Origin: an uncultured Fibrobacter sp.
GTDB taxonomy: Bacteria > Fibrobacterota > Fibrobacteria > Fibrobacterales > Fibrobacteraceae
Assembly: GCA_947165045.1 (NCBI GenBank)
Contig: CAMUYW010000001.1
Span: 62,001-126,000 of the forward strand
Length of the DNA stretch: 64,000 nt
Reading direction: 5' to 3'
Below are positions 19,229 through 28,022 of the stretch, piece after piece; position 1 is the stretch's first letter, and every line of letters starts with the position of its first letter. The translations under genes were made by a program, and so were the position numbers. Below the pieces are notes generated by a model. That model ran no database searches, was not told the origin of the DNA, and worked only from the letters and a program-made list of their open reading frames with translations.

Positions 19229-21952
19229 ATGGAAAAAATGGAAAAGATTCCTTCATTTGTAGCGCTTGACTTGGAAACAACCGGTCTTGATTTCGAAAAA
19301 GACGAAATCATCGAGGTTGCTCTCGTTCGCTTTGAAAATGGCGAACCGAAAGACAATCTTGATTTCTTGGTGAAGCCTTCTTCTACGGAACTCCGCCCCT
19401 TTATCGAAACGCTAACCGGCATTAACAAGGCTGATTTGGATAGTGCTCCTGATTTTGCATCGATTGCAGGGCAGATCTGCTCCTTTATCGGAGACCTTCC
19501 GGTTGTTGCTCACAATGCACTTTTTGATTCCAAATTCTTAAAGCAAACGTTTGCGAAGGTCGGGGTCAATTACGATTCCCATGTGTTCTGGGATTCGCTC
19601 ACGCTTTCCCGTATTGCTTATCAGGATGTTCCGAATCATCGTTTGGATACGCTTGTTCAGGAACTTGATATTGAACGCAGTCGCGCACACCGCGCCTTGC
19701 CTGATGCCGATGCTTGCGGCCGCTTGTTTGTGAAGGCTCTTGAAAAAATTTCTTCGATGGACCCGTGGCTTTTTGAAGCTCTCACGAAAGTTGCAGAAGG
19801 TTCCGGTTACGAGACGCTTTTCGCTAAGAAGAACGATGAGTTTTCGGCTCCGAAGTACAAATTGCCGGAAGCCCCTGCACAAGTTGCATTGCCCAAGTCT
19901 AAAGCTCCACGTGTCAGCGAATTCTTTAAGGAAGGCGGCTTTATTTCCTTTGTCGTGGAAGATTACAAACCGCGCCATAATCAGCAGGATTTTGCCTCTG
20001 TTATGGAACGCAACATGTACAAGGGAGGCCTTTGTGTGCTCGAAGCACCGACCGGTTCCGGCAAGACATTATCTTACTTGATTACTGCTGCAAACAAGGC
20101 TATTACCGGTGAACGCGTGCTTATCAGTACCGCAACGCGTACTTTGCAGGAACAGCTCTGGACGGAGTCCATTCCGCAAATTGCAAAGATTTACAATGGC
20201 GAACTTCGCCCCGCGATTTTGAAAGGCCGCGACAATTATCTTTGCCTTCGCAAGTTCGAGGAACTCTTGATGCATTCGCAGAGACTTCTCTCTGCAGAAG
20301 AACGCGATTCTTTCATGGCTCTTATTCCATGGGTGATGTCTACCGAAACGGGTGATATTAGCGATTGCAATTCGTTTAGCCAGGGCCGTAATCGTGTGCT
20401 TTGGTCAAAGCTTTCTAGCAACGCTTCTTCATGCCTTGGCGAAAAGTGCCCGCATCACAATAACTGCCCGGCGTTTGTCGCAAAGCGTAAAGCCATGAAC
20501 GCTAACATGGTGCTTGTGAACCATTCGCTTTTCCTTGCCGATTTGCAACTCGATTTTGCTTTGCTTCCGGCTTACGAACACATCGTCTTTGACGAAGCAC
20601 ACCGCTTGCCCGAAATCAGCAATCAGGCTTTTGGGCGTACCATTTCGTTCTTTGGATTCAGAAACATTGCAAAGACTCTCGAACCTTCCAAGGCTGGTGG
20701 CGATGGACTCATTGCTGAAATTGCAAGCCGACTCCCGGCCGAACAGCCTGAAATTCATGAAATTTGCGACAAGCTCTCCGAGGCTCTTGCTGAATCCGAA
20801 AAGGCCTTGCACCGTTTCTTCATGAAGATTGGCAAGAAAGTGGCTAAGCAGAAAAACGGTCGTAGCGGCTTTACCTACGTGAATAGCATCCTCGCTGAAT
20901 ACGAAGCCGATCCTGCTACGTTCCTTGAACAGTATGCCAATGCTCGCGACCTTGCAAGCAAACTTGTCGCCGCAACAGCAAATGTTGAATCTCTCAAGGG
21001 TGTTGTGGGCGATCTCGATGGCCGTATGACCGAAATAAATCATTTTGTCACGGACTTTGAATTTGTAACGAAGGCTGGCCGCGCTGATTGGGTCTTCTAC
21101 ATGGAAGAACCGTTCAACCCGCATACGATCAAGCTGCATGCGCTCCCGCTCCATTCTGGAAGCGTTTGGAAAGAAAAGTTCTATCCGTGGATCAAGTCCG
21201 CAACGTTTACATCGGCAACGCTTTCTGTGCAGGCCGACCTCACGTATTTCTTGCAGAAAATGGGCATGGATACGCTCCGCGTTAAGCAACCGTTTGTGCG
21301 CGTTTATACGGAACCGTCCGATGTGAACGAACGCCGTTCTGTGATGGTCGCGAAGTTCCTCCCGAAGCCTTCGACTCCGGAATTTGGCGATGCCTTGAAC
21401 GATACGCTTTTGAAGGTGCTCCCGTCGATTGAAGAAAATACGATGGTGCTCTTCACCAGTGTAGCTACGATGATGAAGGCTCAGGCCGTTCTTGCTCCGG
21501 CATTTGCCGAACGCAATAAGCTTTTGCTCTGCCAGCATGTTGATGGCTCGCTCGATGGACTCGTTGCAATGTTCCGCAAGGAACGTGGCGCTTGCCTCCT
21601 TGGCTGCCAGAGCCTCTGGGAAGGCGTGGACTTCCCGGGTGATGCGCTCAAACTGCTCGTCATCACGAAGCTTCCGTTCCCGAACCCGAGTGATCCGCTT
21701 GTCGCTGGCCTCACGAACGAAATGAAGGCCGCCAACAAGAACTTCTTCAAGGATTACTTTATTCCTGAAGCGTACATCGAACTCCGTCAGGGAATGGGTC
21801 GCCTCTTGCGCTCTGATTCCGATTCTGGAAAGGTCCTCATCTTGGATAACCGCGTTATCCTCGAACGCTACGGCAAGACCTTCTCCCGCATTTGGAACTT
21901 CAAACAGCGCATCGCAGGCTCCGTCTCCGACATCGAACGCTTCGTGAAATAG
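19229..21952 (+). CDS. dinG: DnaQ-type 3'-5' exonuclease fused to DinG-family Fe-S helicase
   Basis: 'ALDLETTGLDFEKDEIIEVALVRFENG', Walker A 'EAPTGSGKTLSYL', Cys cluster 'CLGEKCPHHNNC', DEAH 'VFDEAHRL', 'GCQSLWEGVDFPGDAL', 'QGMGRLLRSDSDSG'. Confidence 0.93.
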   Translation: MEKMEKIPSFVALDLETTGLDFEKDEIIEVALVRFENGEPKDNLDFLVKPSSTELRPFIETLTGINKADLDSAPDFASIAGQICSFIGDLPVVAHNALFDSKFLKQTFAKVGVNYDSHVFWDSLTLSRIAYQDVPNHRLDTLVQELDIERSRAHRALPDADACGRLFVKALEKISSMDPWLFEALTKVAEGSGYETLFAKKNDEFSAPKYKLPEAPAQVALPKSKAPRVSEFFKEGGFISFVVEDYKPRHNQQDFASVMERNMYKGGLCVLEAPTGSGKTLSYLITAANKAITGERVLISTATRTLQEQLWTESIPQIAKIYNGELRPAILKGRDNYLCLRKFEELLMHSQRLLSAEERDSFMALIPWVMSTETGDISDCNSFSQGRNRVLWSKLSSNASSCLGEKCPHHNNCPAFVAKRKAMNANMVLVNHSLFLADLQLDFALLPAYEHIVFDEAHRLPEISNQAFGRTISFFGFRNIAKTLEPSKAGGDGLIAEIASRLPAEQPEIHEICDKLSEALAESEKALHRFFMKIGKKVAKQKNGRSGFTYVNSILAEYEADPATFLEQYANARDLASKLVAATANVESLKGVVGDLDGRMTEINHFVTDFEFVTKAGRADWVFYMEEPFNPHTIKLHALPLHSGSVWKEKFYPWIKSATFTSATLSVQADLTYFLQKMGMDTLRVKQPFVRVYTEPSDVNERRSVMVAKFLPKPSTPEFGDALNDTLLKVLPSIEENTMVLFTSVATMMKAQAVLAPAFAERNKLLLCQHVDGSLDGLVAMFRKERGACLLGCQSLWEGVDFPGDALKLLVITKLPFPNPSDPLVAGLTNEMKAANKNFFKDYFIPEAYIELRQGMGRLLRSDSDSGKVLILDNRVILERYGKTFSRIWNFKQRIAGSVSDIERFVK

Positions 21953-21993
21953 GCGTTTTTTCGCCAAAAACGGCAATCTCATAATTGTCCGCT

Positions 21994-22022
21994 CGGGCAG
22001 GTTGTAAGCCTGCCCATTTTTT
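21994..22022 (+). terminator. Rho-independent terminator after dinG
   Basis: GGGCAGG-TTGTAAG-CCTGCCC hairpin followed by ATTTTTTATT. Confidence 0.75.
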
Positions 22023-22054
22023 ATTATATTTGGCACCCTGCTTTAAGGTGCATA

Positions 22055-23950
22055 ATGTTTGATTTAAGCTCTTTTTTTGATGGTATGTCCAAGCCCTTGC
22101 TTCGTAACGCCCATGCGAAGGCGTTCGGCAAAAAGGGACTTTTAAATAATGCTCTTATCCAGTCCGAAACATTGTCTTTTTATTCCGACAAGGAACGTGT
22201 TGCGGGCTTATTTTCCAAGATGGAAATGTGGCAGCGCCGCTGCCTGAACTTGATTTACAATAGCGGGTCTAGAGGACTTGCGTTTAACGAACTTCGCCTC
22301 ACGGTTCCTGTGAGCAAGAACCGCGAGCTTCAGACGTTCTTGCTTACGATGTGCCGCGAATACGTCCTTTACCGTTCTTTCGTGGGCGGGACCCCGATTT
22401 ATTTGGGCTTTAGCGATTTTGTCGGTTGCTTCGATGTCAAGCCGGAAGGTGAAATCGATACGGTCTCTCCGCTGATTTTGTACCAGAACCTTTTGGATTG
22501 GCATATTTGTGTGGTGCTTGCGAACGCCAAGAAAAAGCAGCTCCGTATCAATGCGAACGGAACGCTTCATCGCCGTGGTCGCCAGATATGCGCCGAGGTG
22601 TTTACGTCGTCTCGCCAAGTTTCTGAAAAGGCCTGCGAACAGGAAATTTCGCTCATTTTCAGTTTCCTCGTGCAGAACGGTTGGCTTGAACGTGACAATA
22701 CATTCTTGCTTCCGTCGACGACAGCTATTGACTTTATTCACAAAAATGGTTTCCGCCTGCATCAAGATGTGATTTCTTGGTGGATCAAGGAACGATTCCA
22801 CGGTGACCGCGATTTGTGCGCCCATCTGTTGAATGGCTTGGGCGAAGGTCTTTCTGCCGTTGATGCGGCTCTCCTTTTCTGGGTGATGGATCCGTCTTAT
22901 CGCCTGCAAGAAAAGAACAAGGTGTTGCCTTGGGAATTCATGCCGCGTCCGCTTTGCGAACTTTGGATTTTGGGTCTTGTCGATTTCCGCATGGCGCAAG
23001 GCAAGATTACTTCTGTAGTCTTGAGCAAGTCGGGCAGAGATTGGCTCGATACTTCTATCGCTTCGATTCCTGAAGCAAATCTCACGGCGCTCCCGAATTT
23101 TGATTTGGTCGTTTCTACCGGCATGGCTCCGCGTGTGCTTTATTCGCTTGCATGCCTTGCGAAAGTCAAGAACGACGAAACGTTCCTTTGCTTTACGCTC
23201 GAAAAGGAAACGTATGTGGCTGGTCTCAAGAGCGGCTTCCCCGAATCCGAAGTGGAAAATCTCCGCAACTGGCTTAAGCCGCCTGAGAATGTGTCTTCGA
23301 CACTTGCCGAATGGAATGCTTCGTTCTACGGCGCCAAGGTGCGCACGGCTCGACTCCTGAAGGTCGAAAGTGCCGAAGTGCTGAGTGAACTTTCCCGATT
23401 CCCGCAGTTCATGGAATGCACCGAAGAATATATCCCGGGCTATGGCTTTGTTCTAAATCCTGAACTTGAAGCGCGCGCGTTTGAAATCCTCGAAAACTAC
23501 GGTTTCTTCCCGTACGTTGGCGAATCGACGGAAAATCGCACGCCGGCAGCGCAAGAAGAATGGAAGGCTGAGTTCGCCATTGCATGGCCTGATGCAAAGA
23601 AGATTGACTACGATCTGCGTGACGAAGCGGACGAAGCGTCTGCTCAGGCAACGATGGATTCTACCAAGTACGGTAGCGTTTATCAGAAATTGAGCACGTT
23701 CGATCTCGTGAAGGTCTTGCGCTACGCCAAGACGGTGGGCACACCGCTTGCGGCAAAGATCATGGACAAGTCCAAGCGAAACGCGAAGCTCGAAGAAAAG
23801 ATGTTCTACGTGCATGCGCTCCATTTGGCAAAGTCCCCTTCGATGGTTGAAATTCAGGAAAGCGGCAAGGAAGAAAAATTCTCGCTCGACCTTTCCTTTA
23901 TTCAAGAAATCAAGGTCCTTAGCAAAAAAGCCGCCGCCCCGCAAGTGTAA
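22055..23950 (+). CDS. Standalone Helicase_C_3 (XPB/Ssl2-like helicase N-terminal domain) protein
   Basis: 'LTALPNFDLVVSTGMAPRVLYSLACLAKVKNDETFLCFTLEKETYVAGLKSGFPESEVENLRNWLKPPENVSSTLAEW' resembles PF13625; no Walker motifs seen. Confidence 0.6.
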   Translation: MFDLSSFFDGMSKPLLRNAHAKAFGKKGLLNNALIQSETLSFYSDKERVAGLFSKMEMWQRRCLNLIYNSGSRGLAFNELRLTVPVSKNRELQTFLLTMCREYVLYRSFVGGTPIYLGFSDFVGCFDVKPEGEIDTVSPLILYQNLLDWHICVVLANAKKKQLRINANGTLHRRGRQICAEVFTSSRQVSEKACEQEISLIFSFLVQNGWLERDNTFLLPSTTAIDFIHKNGFRLHQDVISWWIKERFHGDRDLCAHLLNGLGEGLSAVDAALLFWVMDPSYRLQEKNKVLPWEFMPRPLCELWILGLVDFRMAQGKITSVVLSKSGRDWLDTSIASIPEANLTALPNFDLVVSTGMAPRVLYSLACLAKVKNDETFLCFTLEKETYVAGLKSGFPESEVENLRNWLKPPENVSSTLAEWNASFYGAKVRTARLLKVESAEVLSELSRFPQFMECTEEYIPGYGFVLNPELEARAFEILENYGFFPYVGESTENRTPAAQEEWKAEFAIAWPDAKKIDYDLRDEADEASAQATMDSTKYGSVYQKLSTFDLVKVLRYAKTVGTPLAAKIMDKSKRNAKLEEKMFYVHALHLAKSPSMVEIQESGKEEKFSLDLSFIQEIKVLSKKAAAPQV

Positions 23951-23974
23951 GTAACCTAATTTAAATGCAAAAAT

Positions 23975-24006
23975 GGTCATCCTAATCTAATAGGGTGACC
24001 TTTTTA
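23975..24006 (+). terminator. Rho-independent terminator
   Basis: GGTCATCCT-AATCTAAT-AGGGTGACC followed by TTTTTATTTT. Confidence 0.8.
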
Positions 24007-24032
24007 TTTTGAAAAAAGTGTGAAGTAAGGAA

Positions 24033-24152
24033 GATCCTTCGCAGTAGCGTGCAAAACGAGAGTCGCGAACGACTGCTTGTAGGCGTTCATGACCGAGTGA
24101 AGCCGCTGACGCCGTAGGCGTCAACTCCGAGCTGGGGCCCCGCCCGCATGAC
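24033..24152. repeat. 120-bp GC-rich multi-hairpin intergenic element, putative expanded member of the GTCAT...GAAGGATC repeat family
   Basis: Ends 'gatccttcg' and 'catgac'; internal hairpins AGTCG-CGAA-CGACT and GACGCC-GTA-GGCGTC. Confidence 0.55.
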
Positions 24153-24219
24153 GTGCTTTTAATAATGAATTTTAAAACAGGTTTTGGGCGGTAGCCCAAT
24201 TTTTACTATCATTCCCCCA

Positions 24220-25269
24220 ATGAACCTTCTCCGCATTTTATTTCTGCTGAGTGTGCTTGTCGCATACTCGTTCGGAGCTTCCTCGACTATGGAAAATCTG
24301 TTGTTCAATGGCCGTTGGTCCCATGCAGGCGGTGTAAGCCGTGCTAGTGCGCCTGCCGCATCCATCACGTTTAATGCCAAAGCCTCCAAAATTACATTTA
24401 CGGTCGAAGGCCATTCTCGCTGGCGCCTTGATCGCGATGGCAAGCAAATCGACCAATTCGAAATCGATGCGAAGGAATCTCACACTGTCAAGGTGAACGA
24501 CGACGGTGCCTTCCACAAGTACCGCCTCATCAAGATTAGCGAAAGCGGAGTTCCCGAAATCAAGTTTTACGGCGTCACGGTCGAAGGAGAATTTGGCGAT
24601 GCTCCCAAGCCGTCCTCACGTCGGATCGAGTTCATCGGCGACTCTTTTACTGTGGGCTATGGCTGCGAAGGCTCCTCGGCCGAAGACGCTCCCGAGTTCG
24701 AGAAGACGAACGCTTCCAAAAGTTACGCTTACCTCCTTGCAAGCGGTTTTAATGCCGACTACCAAGTGAATGCCTTCAGTGGGCGCGGCCTTGTGCGCAA
24801 CTACGATAACATGATTCCCGAATGGACCATGGAACGCCTCTATGATTACACGGTCATGGGTTCGGTAACCTCGTATTCGAAGCCGGAACGCTGGGATTTT
24901 GGAAAATTCCATCCGCAAGTTATCGTGATTTTTGAAGGAATTAACGATTTTCAGGGGAATTCGCCGTATGCGGATAAACGAAAATTCAAGAAATCGTACT
25001 CGAATCTGCTTGAAAAACTCCGTAAGGCTCATCCCGGTGTGAAATTCTTGCTTGTTTCGACGAAAGTTTGGCCGAACGATGACCTTGCTCCGACCATAAA
25101 GTCAATTTACGATGCCGAAATTGCTGCTGGACACAAGGATTTGGAGTATAAACATGTGCTTACCACCAATGTTGGTCTGCATGGACACCCCGATACGCAT
25201 TCCCAAGAAGAACTGGCGAACACTTTAAGGCCTATAATAGCCCGGCTTGGACGGTGGCTTTCGAGATAA
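24220..25269 (+). CDS. SGNH/GDSL carbohydrate esterase, CE2-like
   Basis: Signal peptide; N-terminal jelly-roll-like region; 'IEFIGDSFTVGYGCEG', 'VIVIFEGINDFQGN', 'GHPDTHSQEELA'. ATG at 24220 preferred over TTG 24184. Confidence 0.85.
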   Translation: MNLLRILFLLSVLVAYSFGASSTMENLLFNGRWSHAGGVSRASAPAASITFNAKASKITFTVEGHSRWRLDRDGKQIDQFEIDAKESHTVKVNDDGAFHKYRLIKISESGVPEIKFYGVTVEGEFGDAPKPSSRRIEFIGDSFTVGYGCEGSSAEDAPEFEKTNASKSYAYLLASGFNADYQVNAFSGRGLVRNYDNMIPEWTMERLYDYTVMGSVTSYSKPERWDFGKFHPQVIVIFEGINDFQGNSPYADKRKFKKSYSNLLEKLRKAHPGVKFLLVSTKVWPNDDLAPTIKSIYDAEIAAGHKDLEYKHVLTTNVGLHGHPDTHSQEELANTLRPIIARLGRWLSR

Positions 25270-25328
25270 TTTATAGTCAGGTAAATCCTTTTTTGTATAT
25301 TTAGAAAGTCATGTTCTAAAATGGATAT

Positions 25329-26666
25329 GTGTTTATGTCTTCATCGGTTATGAGAAAAGTTTATGCCCTTTTCAGGATGAATTTCCTGATTGTTGTGCTG
25401 TTGGTGGTTACTGCCGTAGCCATGTTTGCATATAGGCATTTCTTGGACGATATCTGGGACATCAATCTTGGTGAATATTCTTATGTGGTTGCTAGTGCTG
25501 ACTCCGTGGATGGAGGTACTTCGGCAATTTCGATGATGCGTACCGATTCTTCCGTTATTGTCGAGTACGAACTTCGTGAAGGCTATGCCTACCCATATGT
25601 GGGTATCAAGATTTATCTTGGTGACGGAAAAACCGAGGGTTTGAACCTTTCCAACTACGATAGCATTTTTGTGTGGCTCAAACCGCGTAACGAGGGCTCG
25701 GTCCGTCTTTACATGCGCGGTTACGATCAGGCGCTTTACCGCAAGAACGACGAAACTTCTCTCAAGTTCAACGAAATCGAATTTACTCCGACCAAGGAAC
25801 CGTACCCGGCCGTGTTTGTCCCGCAGGAATTTCGCGTAGCAGGCTGGTGGGTTTCTCAGAACGAGATTAATGTCCACAAGGCCCGTGTTGACCTCTCGAA
25901 CATTCCGCTCATTGAAATCCAGACCGGAACGAACGCTCCGCTTGGTTATGGAGGCATGGAAATCAAGGGCATTCGCTTCAAGGGCAAGAAGATTTCTCAG
26001 GTGGACCTTGTGACGACGCTTGTGGCGCTTTGGTTTGTCACCTTCCTTATCATCTTGATTATCAGATTCTTTGACTACAGCCGTGAACGCGCTATCAATA
26101 GAAAGAAGCAAGAAGAACTCAAGAGGAACCTCCGCGCTTTGGAAATTGAAAAGAGCGAATACGAAAAGTCCAGTAAGGAAGACCCGCTCACCGGTTGCCT
26201 CAACCGTGCTGGCTTTAGCGGTGTGCTTCTCCGCGAACAGGAAAAGCTCAATAGAACGGGCGGCCCTGTGTCGTTCATGATTTTTGACATCGACCATTTC
26301 AAGGAAGTGAACGATACTTATGGTCATCTTGTAGGTGACGAAGTTCTCGTGAACCTCGCAAAACTTGTGCAGGGTATGATCCGCAATACGGACTCCCTCG
26401 TGCGTTGGGGCGGCGAAGAATTTGTGATTTTGAGCGACGATACGAGCATCCAGAATGCCGCGTTCCTTGCTGAAAAGTTGCGCAAGGCAATTGAAGCGGC
26501 AACGCTCATTACGCAGCAGCAGGTGACTTGCTCCTTCGGCGTGACCGAGATGGTTCCGGGCGAAGACCCGCAGTCGTTCATTGCGCGTGCCGACAAGGCA
26601 CTCTACACTTCGAAGGAAGGCGGACGCAACCGCGTTACCGTGGCTACGTTCAGACGTAATCATTAA
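25329..26666 (+). CDS. Membrane diguanylate cyclase (GGDEF)
   Basis: Two TM segments around a periplasmic domain; 'MIFDIDHFKEVNDTYGHLVGDEVL', 'RWGGEEFVIL', upstream RNTD I-site. Confidence 0.93.
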   Translation: MFMSSSVMRKVYALFRMNFLIVVLLVVTAVAMFAYRHFLDDIWDINLGEYSYVVASADSVDGGTSAISMMRTDSSVIVEYELREGYAYPYVGIKIYLGDGKTEGLNLSNYDSIFVWLKPRNEGSVRLYMRGYDQALYRKNDETSLKFNEIEFTPTKEPYPAVFVPQEFRVAGWWVSQNEINVHKARVDLSNIPLIEIQTGTNAPLGYGGMEIKGIRFKGKKISQVDLVTTLVALWFVTFLIILIIRFFDYSRERAINRKKQEELKRNLRALEIEKSEYEKSSKEDPLTGCLNRAGFSGVLLREQEKLNRTGGPVSFMIFDIDHFKEVNDTYGHLVGDEVLVNLAKLVQGMIRNTDSLVRWGGEEFVILSDDTSIQNAAFLAEKLRKAIEAATLITQQQVTCSFGVTEMVPGEDPQSFIARADKALYTSKEGGRNRVTVATFRRNH

Positions 26667-26676
26667 GGATTCGAAA

Positions 26677-27045
26677 ATGCGTGGCTTGCTTCTTCTTGCG
26701 GTTTGTGCAGTGCTGCTTGCGTCTTGTACTAAGCATCCGGAAGTTGATGATTTTAAGCAAATCCAGATCCAATGGATTGCGATTGACGATGCTGCAGAAA
26801 CGTCGGAATTAAAAGACAACTGTGTGATTGAAATCACGTCGGCAGTGATGCGTGATCCGGTGGTCGTAAAATCCAAACTTGTTGAAATATCTTACGAAGT
26901 AGTTTACCGCATTGATGAAAAAGGCGCTTTAGCGTTCAGTGGCCGCTGTAGCGACTCCCGTTTTGCGGATTTGCAGGAATGTTCTTGGCAGTCAACCTGC
27001 TCTGCCGGTTCGGTTCCTGTTGTAAAATTCCACAACGAACGATAG
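26677..27045 (+). CDS. Small lipoprotein, hypothetical
   Basis: MRGLLLLAVCAVLLASCTKHPEVDDF lipobox; ATG at 26677 is in frame with the track ORF. Confidence 0.7.
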   Translation: MRGLLLLAVCAVLLASCTKHPEVDDFKQIQIQWIAIDDAAETSELKDNCVIEITSAVMRDPVVVKSKLVEISYEVVYRIDEKGALAFSGRCSDSRFADLQECSWQSTCSAGSVPVVKFHNER

Positions 27046-27070
27046 CGGTTTACCCTAACCTGTTGAACGG

Positions 27071-27088
27071 TATAAAGATATCTTTATA
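27071..27088. promoter_or_regulatory. 18-bp perfect palindrome TATAAAGATATCTTTATA upstream of the TIGR02147 gene
   Basis: Read directly; it lies 98 bp before the GTG at 27186. Confidence 0.5.
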
Positions 27089-27185
27089 GTGGTTCAAACC
27101 GCCCGTACTGTCTCCGTTGGATGAGGATAGGGAAGATGTGTCACTTGGATGGTGCGCGAGGCGTTGTTTGATATAAGGATTTTCT

Positions 27186-28022
27186 GTGAAACCGATTTTT
27201 GAATACACTGATTATCGCGAATGGATTAGGGACGCTTTTGAAGATTTTAAAAAGCGTAAGACCGTCATATCCTGGCGATACATGGCGATGAAACTCGGTG
27301 CAGATCCGGGAAACCTTCTTCGCATTTCTCAGGGCAAGATTCACCTTGCAGTGAATTTCATCAAGCCGATGGCTGAATTTTTCGAGCTTGATGAAAAAGA
27401 AGCCGCCTACTGGTCGGAGCTCGTGTACTTTGGTCGCGCGAAGAGCGATCAGGAAGCTTTGAACCACTATGAGAAGATGCAAGCCCTAAAAGGCATCCCT
27501 TTAAAGCGTCTTGCCAAAAAAGAACTTGAATTTTACCGCCATTGGTACTATAACGCTATCCGTTCTGTAATCGGTATTTGTAATTTTAAAGATGATTATG
27601 AAGGGCTCGCAGAATCTTGCACGCCGGCAATCACGGTGGAGCAGGCCAAGGATGCTATCAAGCTCCTGCACGACCTGAACATGATTTCTGAGGGTAAAGA
27701 CGGGTACTGGAAAGTGAATGATACGTTTGTGAGTACAGGTGGTAACTGGAGATCCGAAGCAGTTCGGATATTCCAAAAGGAGACGATTCGCCTTGCGGGT
27801 GAATCGCTTGAGCGTCATGCGCCCCCTCTCCGCGATATCAGTACTGTCACGATGACGTTCAACATGAACGATATCCAGTTGATTCGTGAAAAGATTAAAG
27901 AATTTCGTTCTGACTTGCTCCGCTTGTCGCAGGAAGGAACGGGCGATGATACGGTGTTCCAGCTGAATGTTCAGCTCTTCCCGCTTGCGTTTACCAAGAA
28001 GTTGCAGGAGAAGTCGAAATGA
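27186..28022 (+). CDS. TIGR02147-family protein (Fibrobacter-type putative regulator)
   Basis: 'FEYTDYREWIRDAFEDFKKRKTVISWRYMAMKLGADPGNLLRISQGKIHL' and 278-aa length; GTG start. Confidence 0.85.
   Translation: MKPIFEYTDYREWIRDAFEDFKKRKTVISWRYMAMKLGADPGNLLRISQGKIHLAVNFIKPMAEFFELDEKEAAYWSELVYFGRAKSDQEALNHYEKMQALKGIPLKRLAKKELEFYRHWYYNAIRSVIGICNFKDDYEGLAESCTPAITVEQAKDAIKLLHDLNMISEGKDGYWKVNDTFVSTGGNWRSEAVRIFQKETIRLAGESLERHAPPLRDISTVTMTFNMNDIQLIREKIKEFRSDLLRLSQEGTGDDTVFQLNVQLFPLAFTKKLQEKSK

Noticed and set aside
20429-22036. 535-aa minus-strand ORF antisense to dinG
   Set aside because: Shadow ORF from codon bias of a clear DinG gene; Arg/His/Phe-rich with no recognisable domain.
25341-26876. 511-aa minus-strand ORF antisense to the GGDEF gene
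   Set aside because: Shadow ORF; the plus strand carries intact GGDEF motifs.
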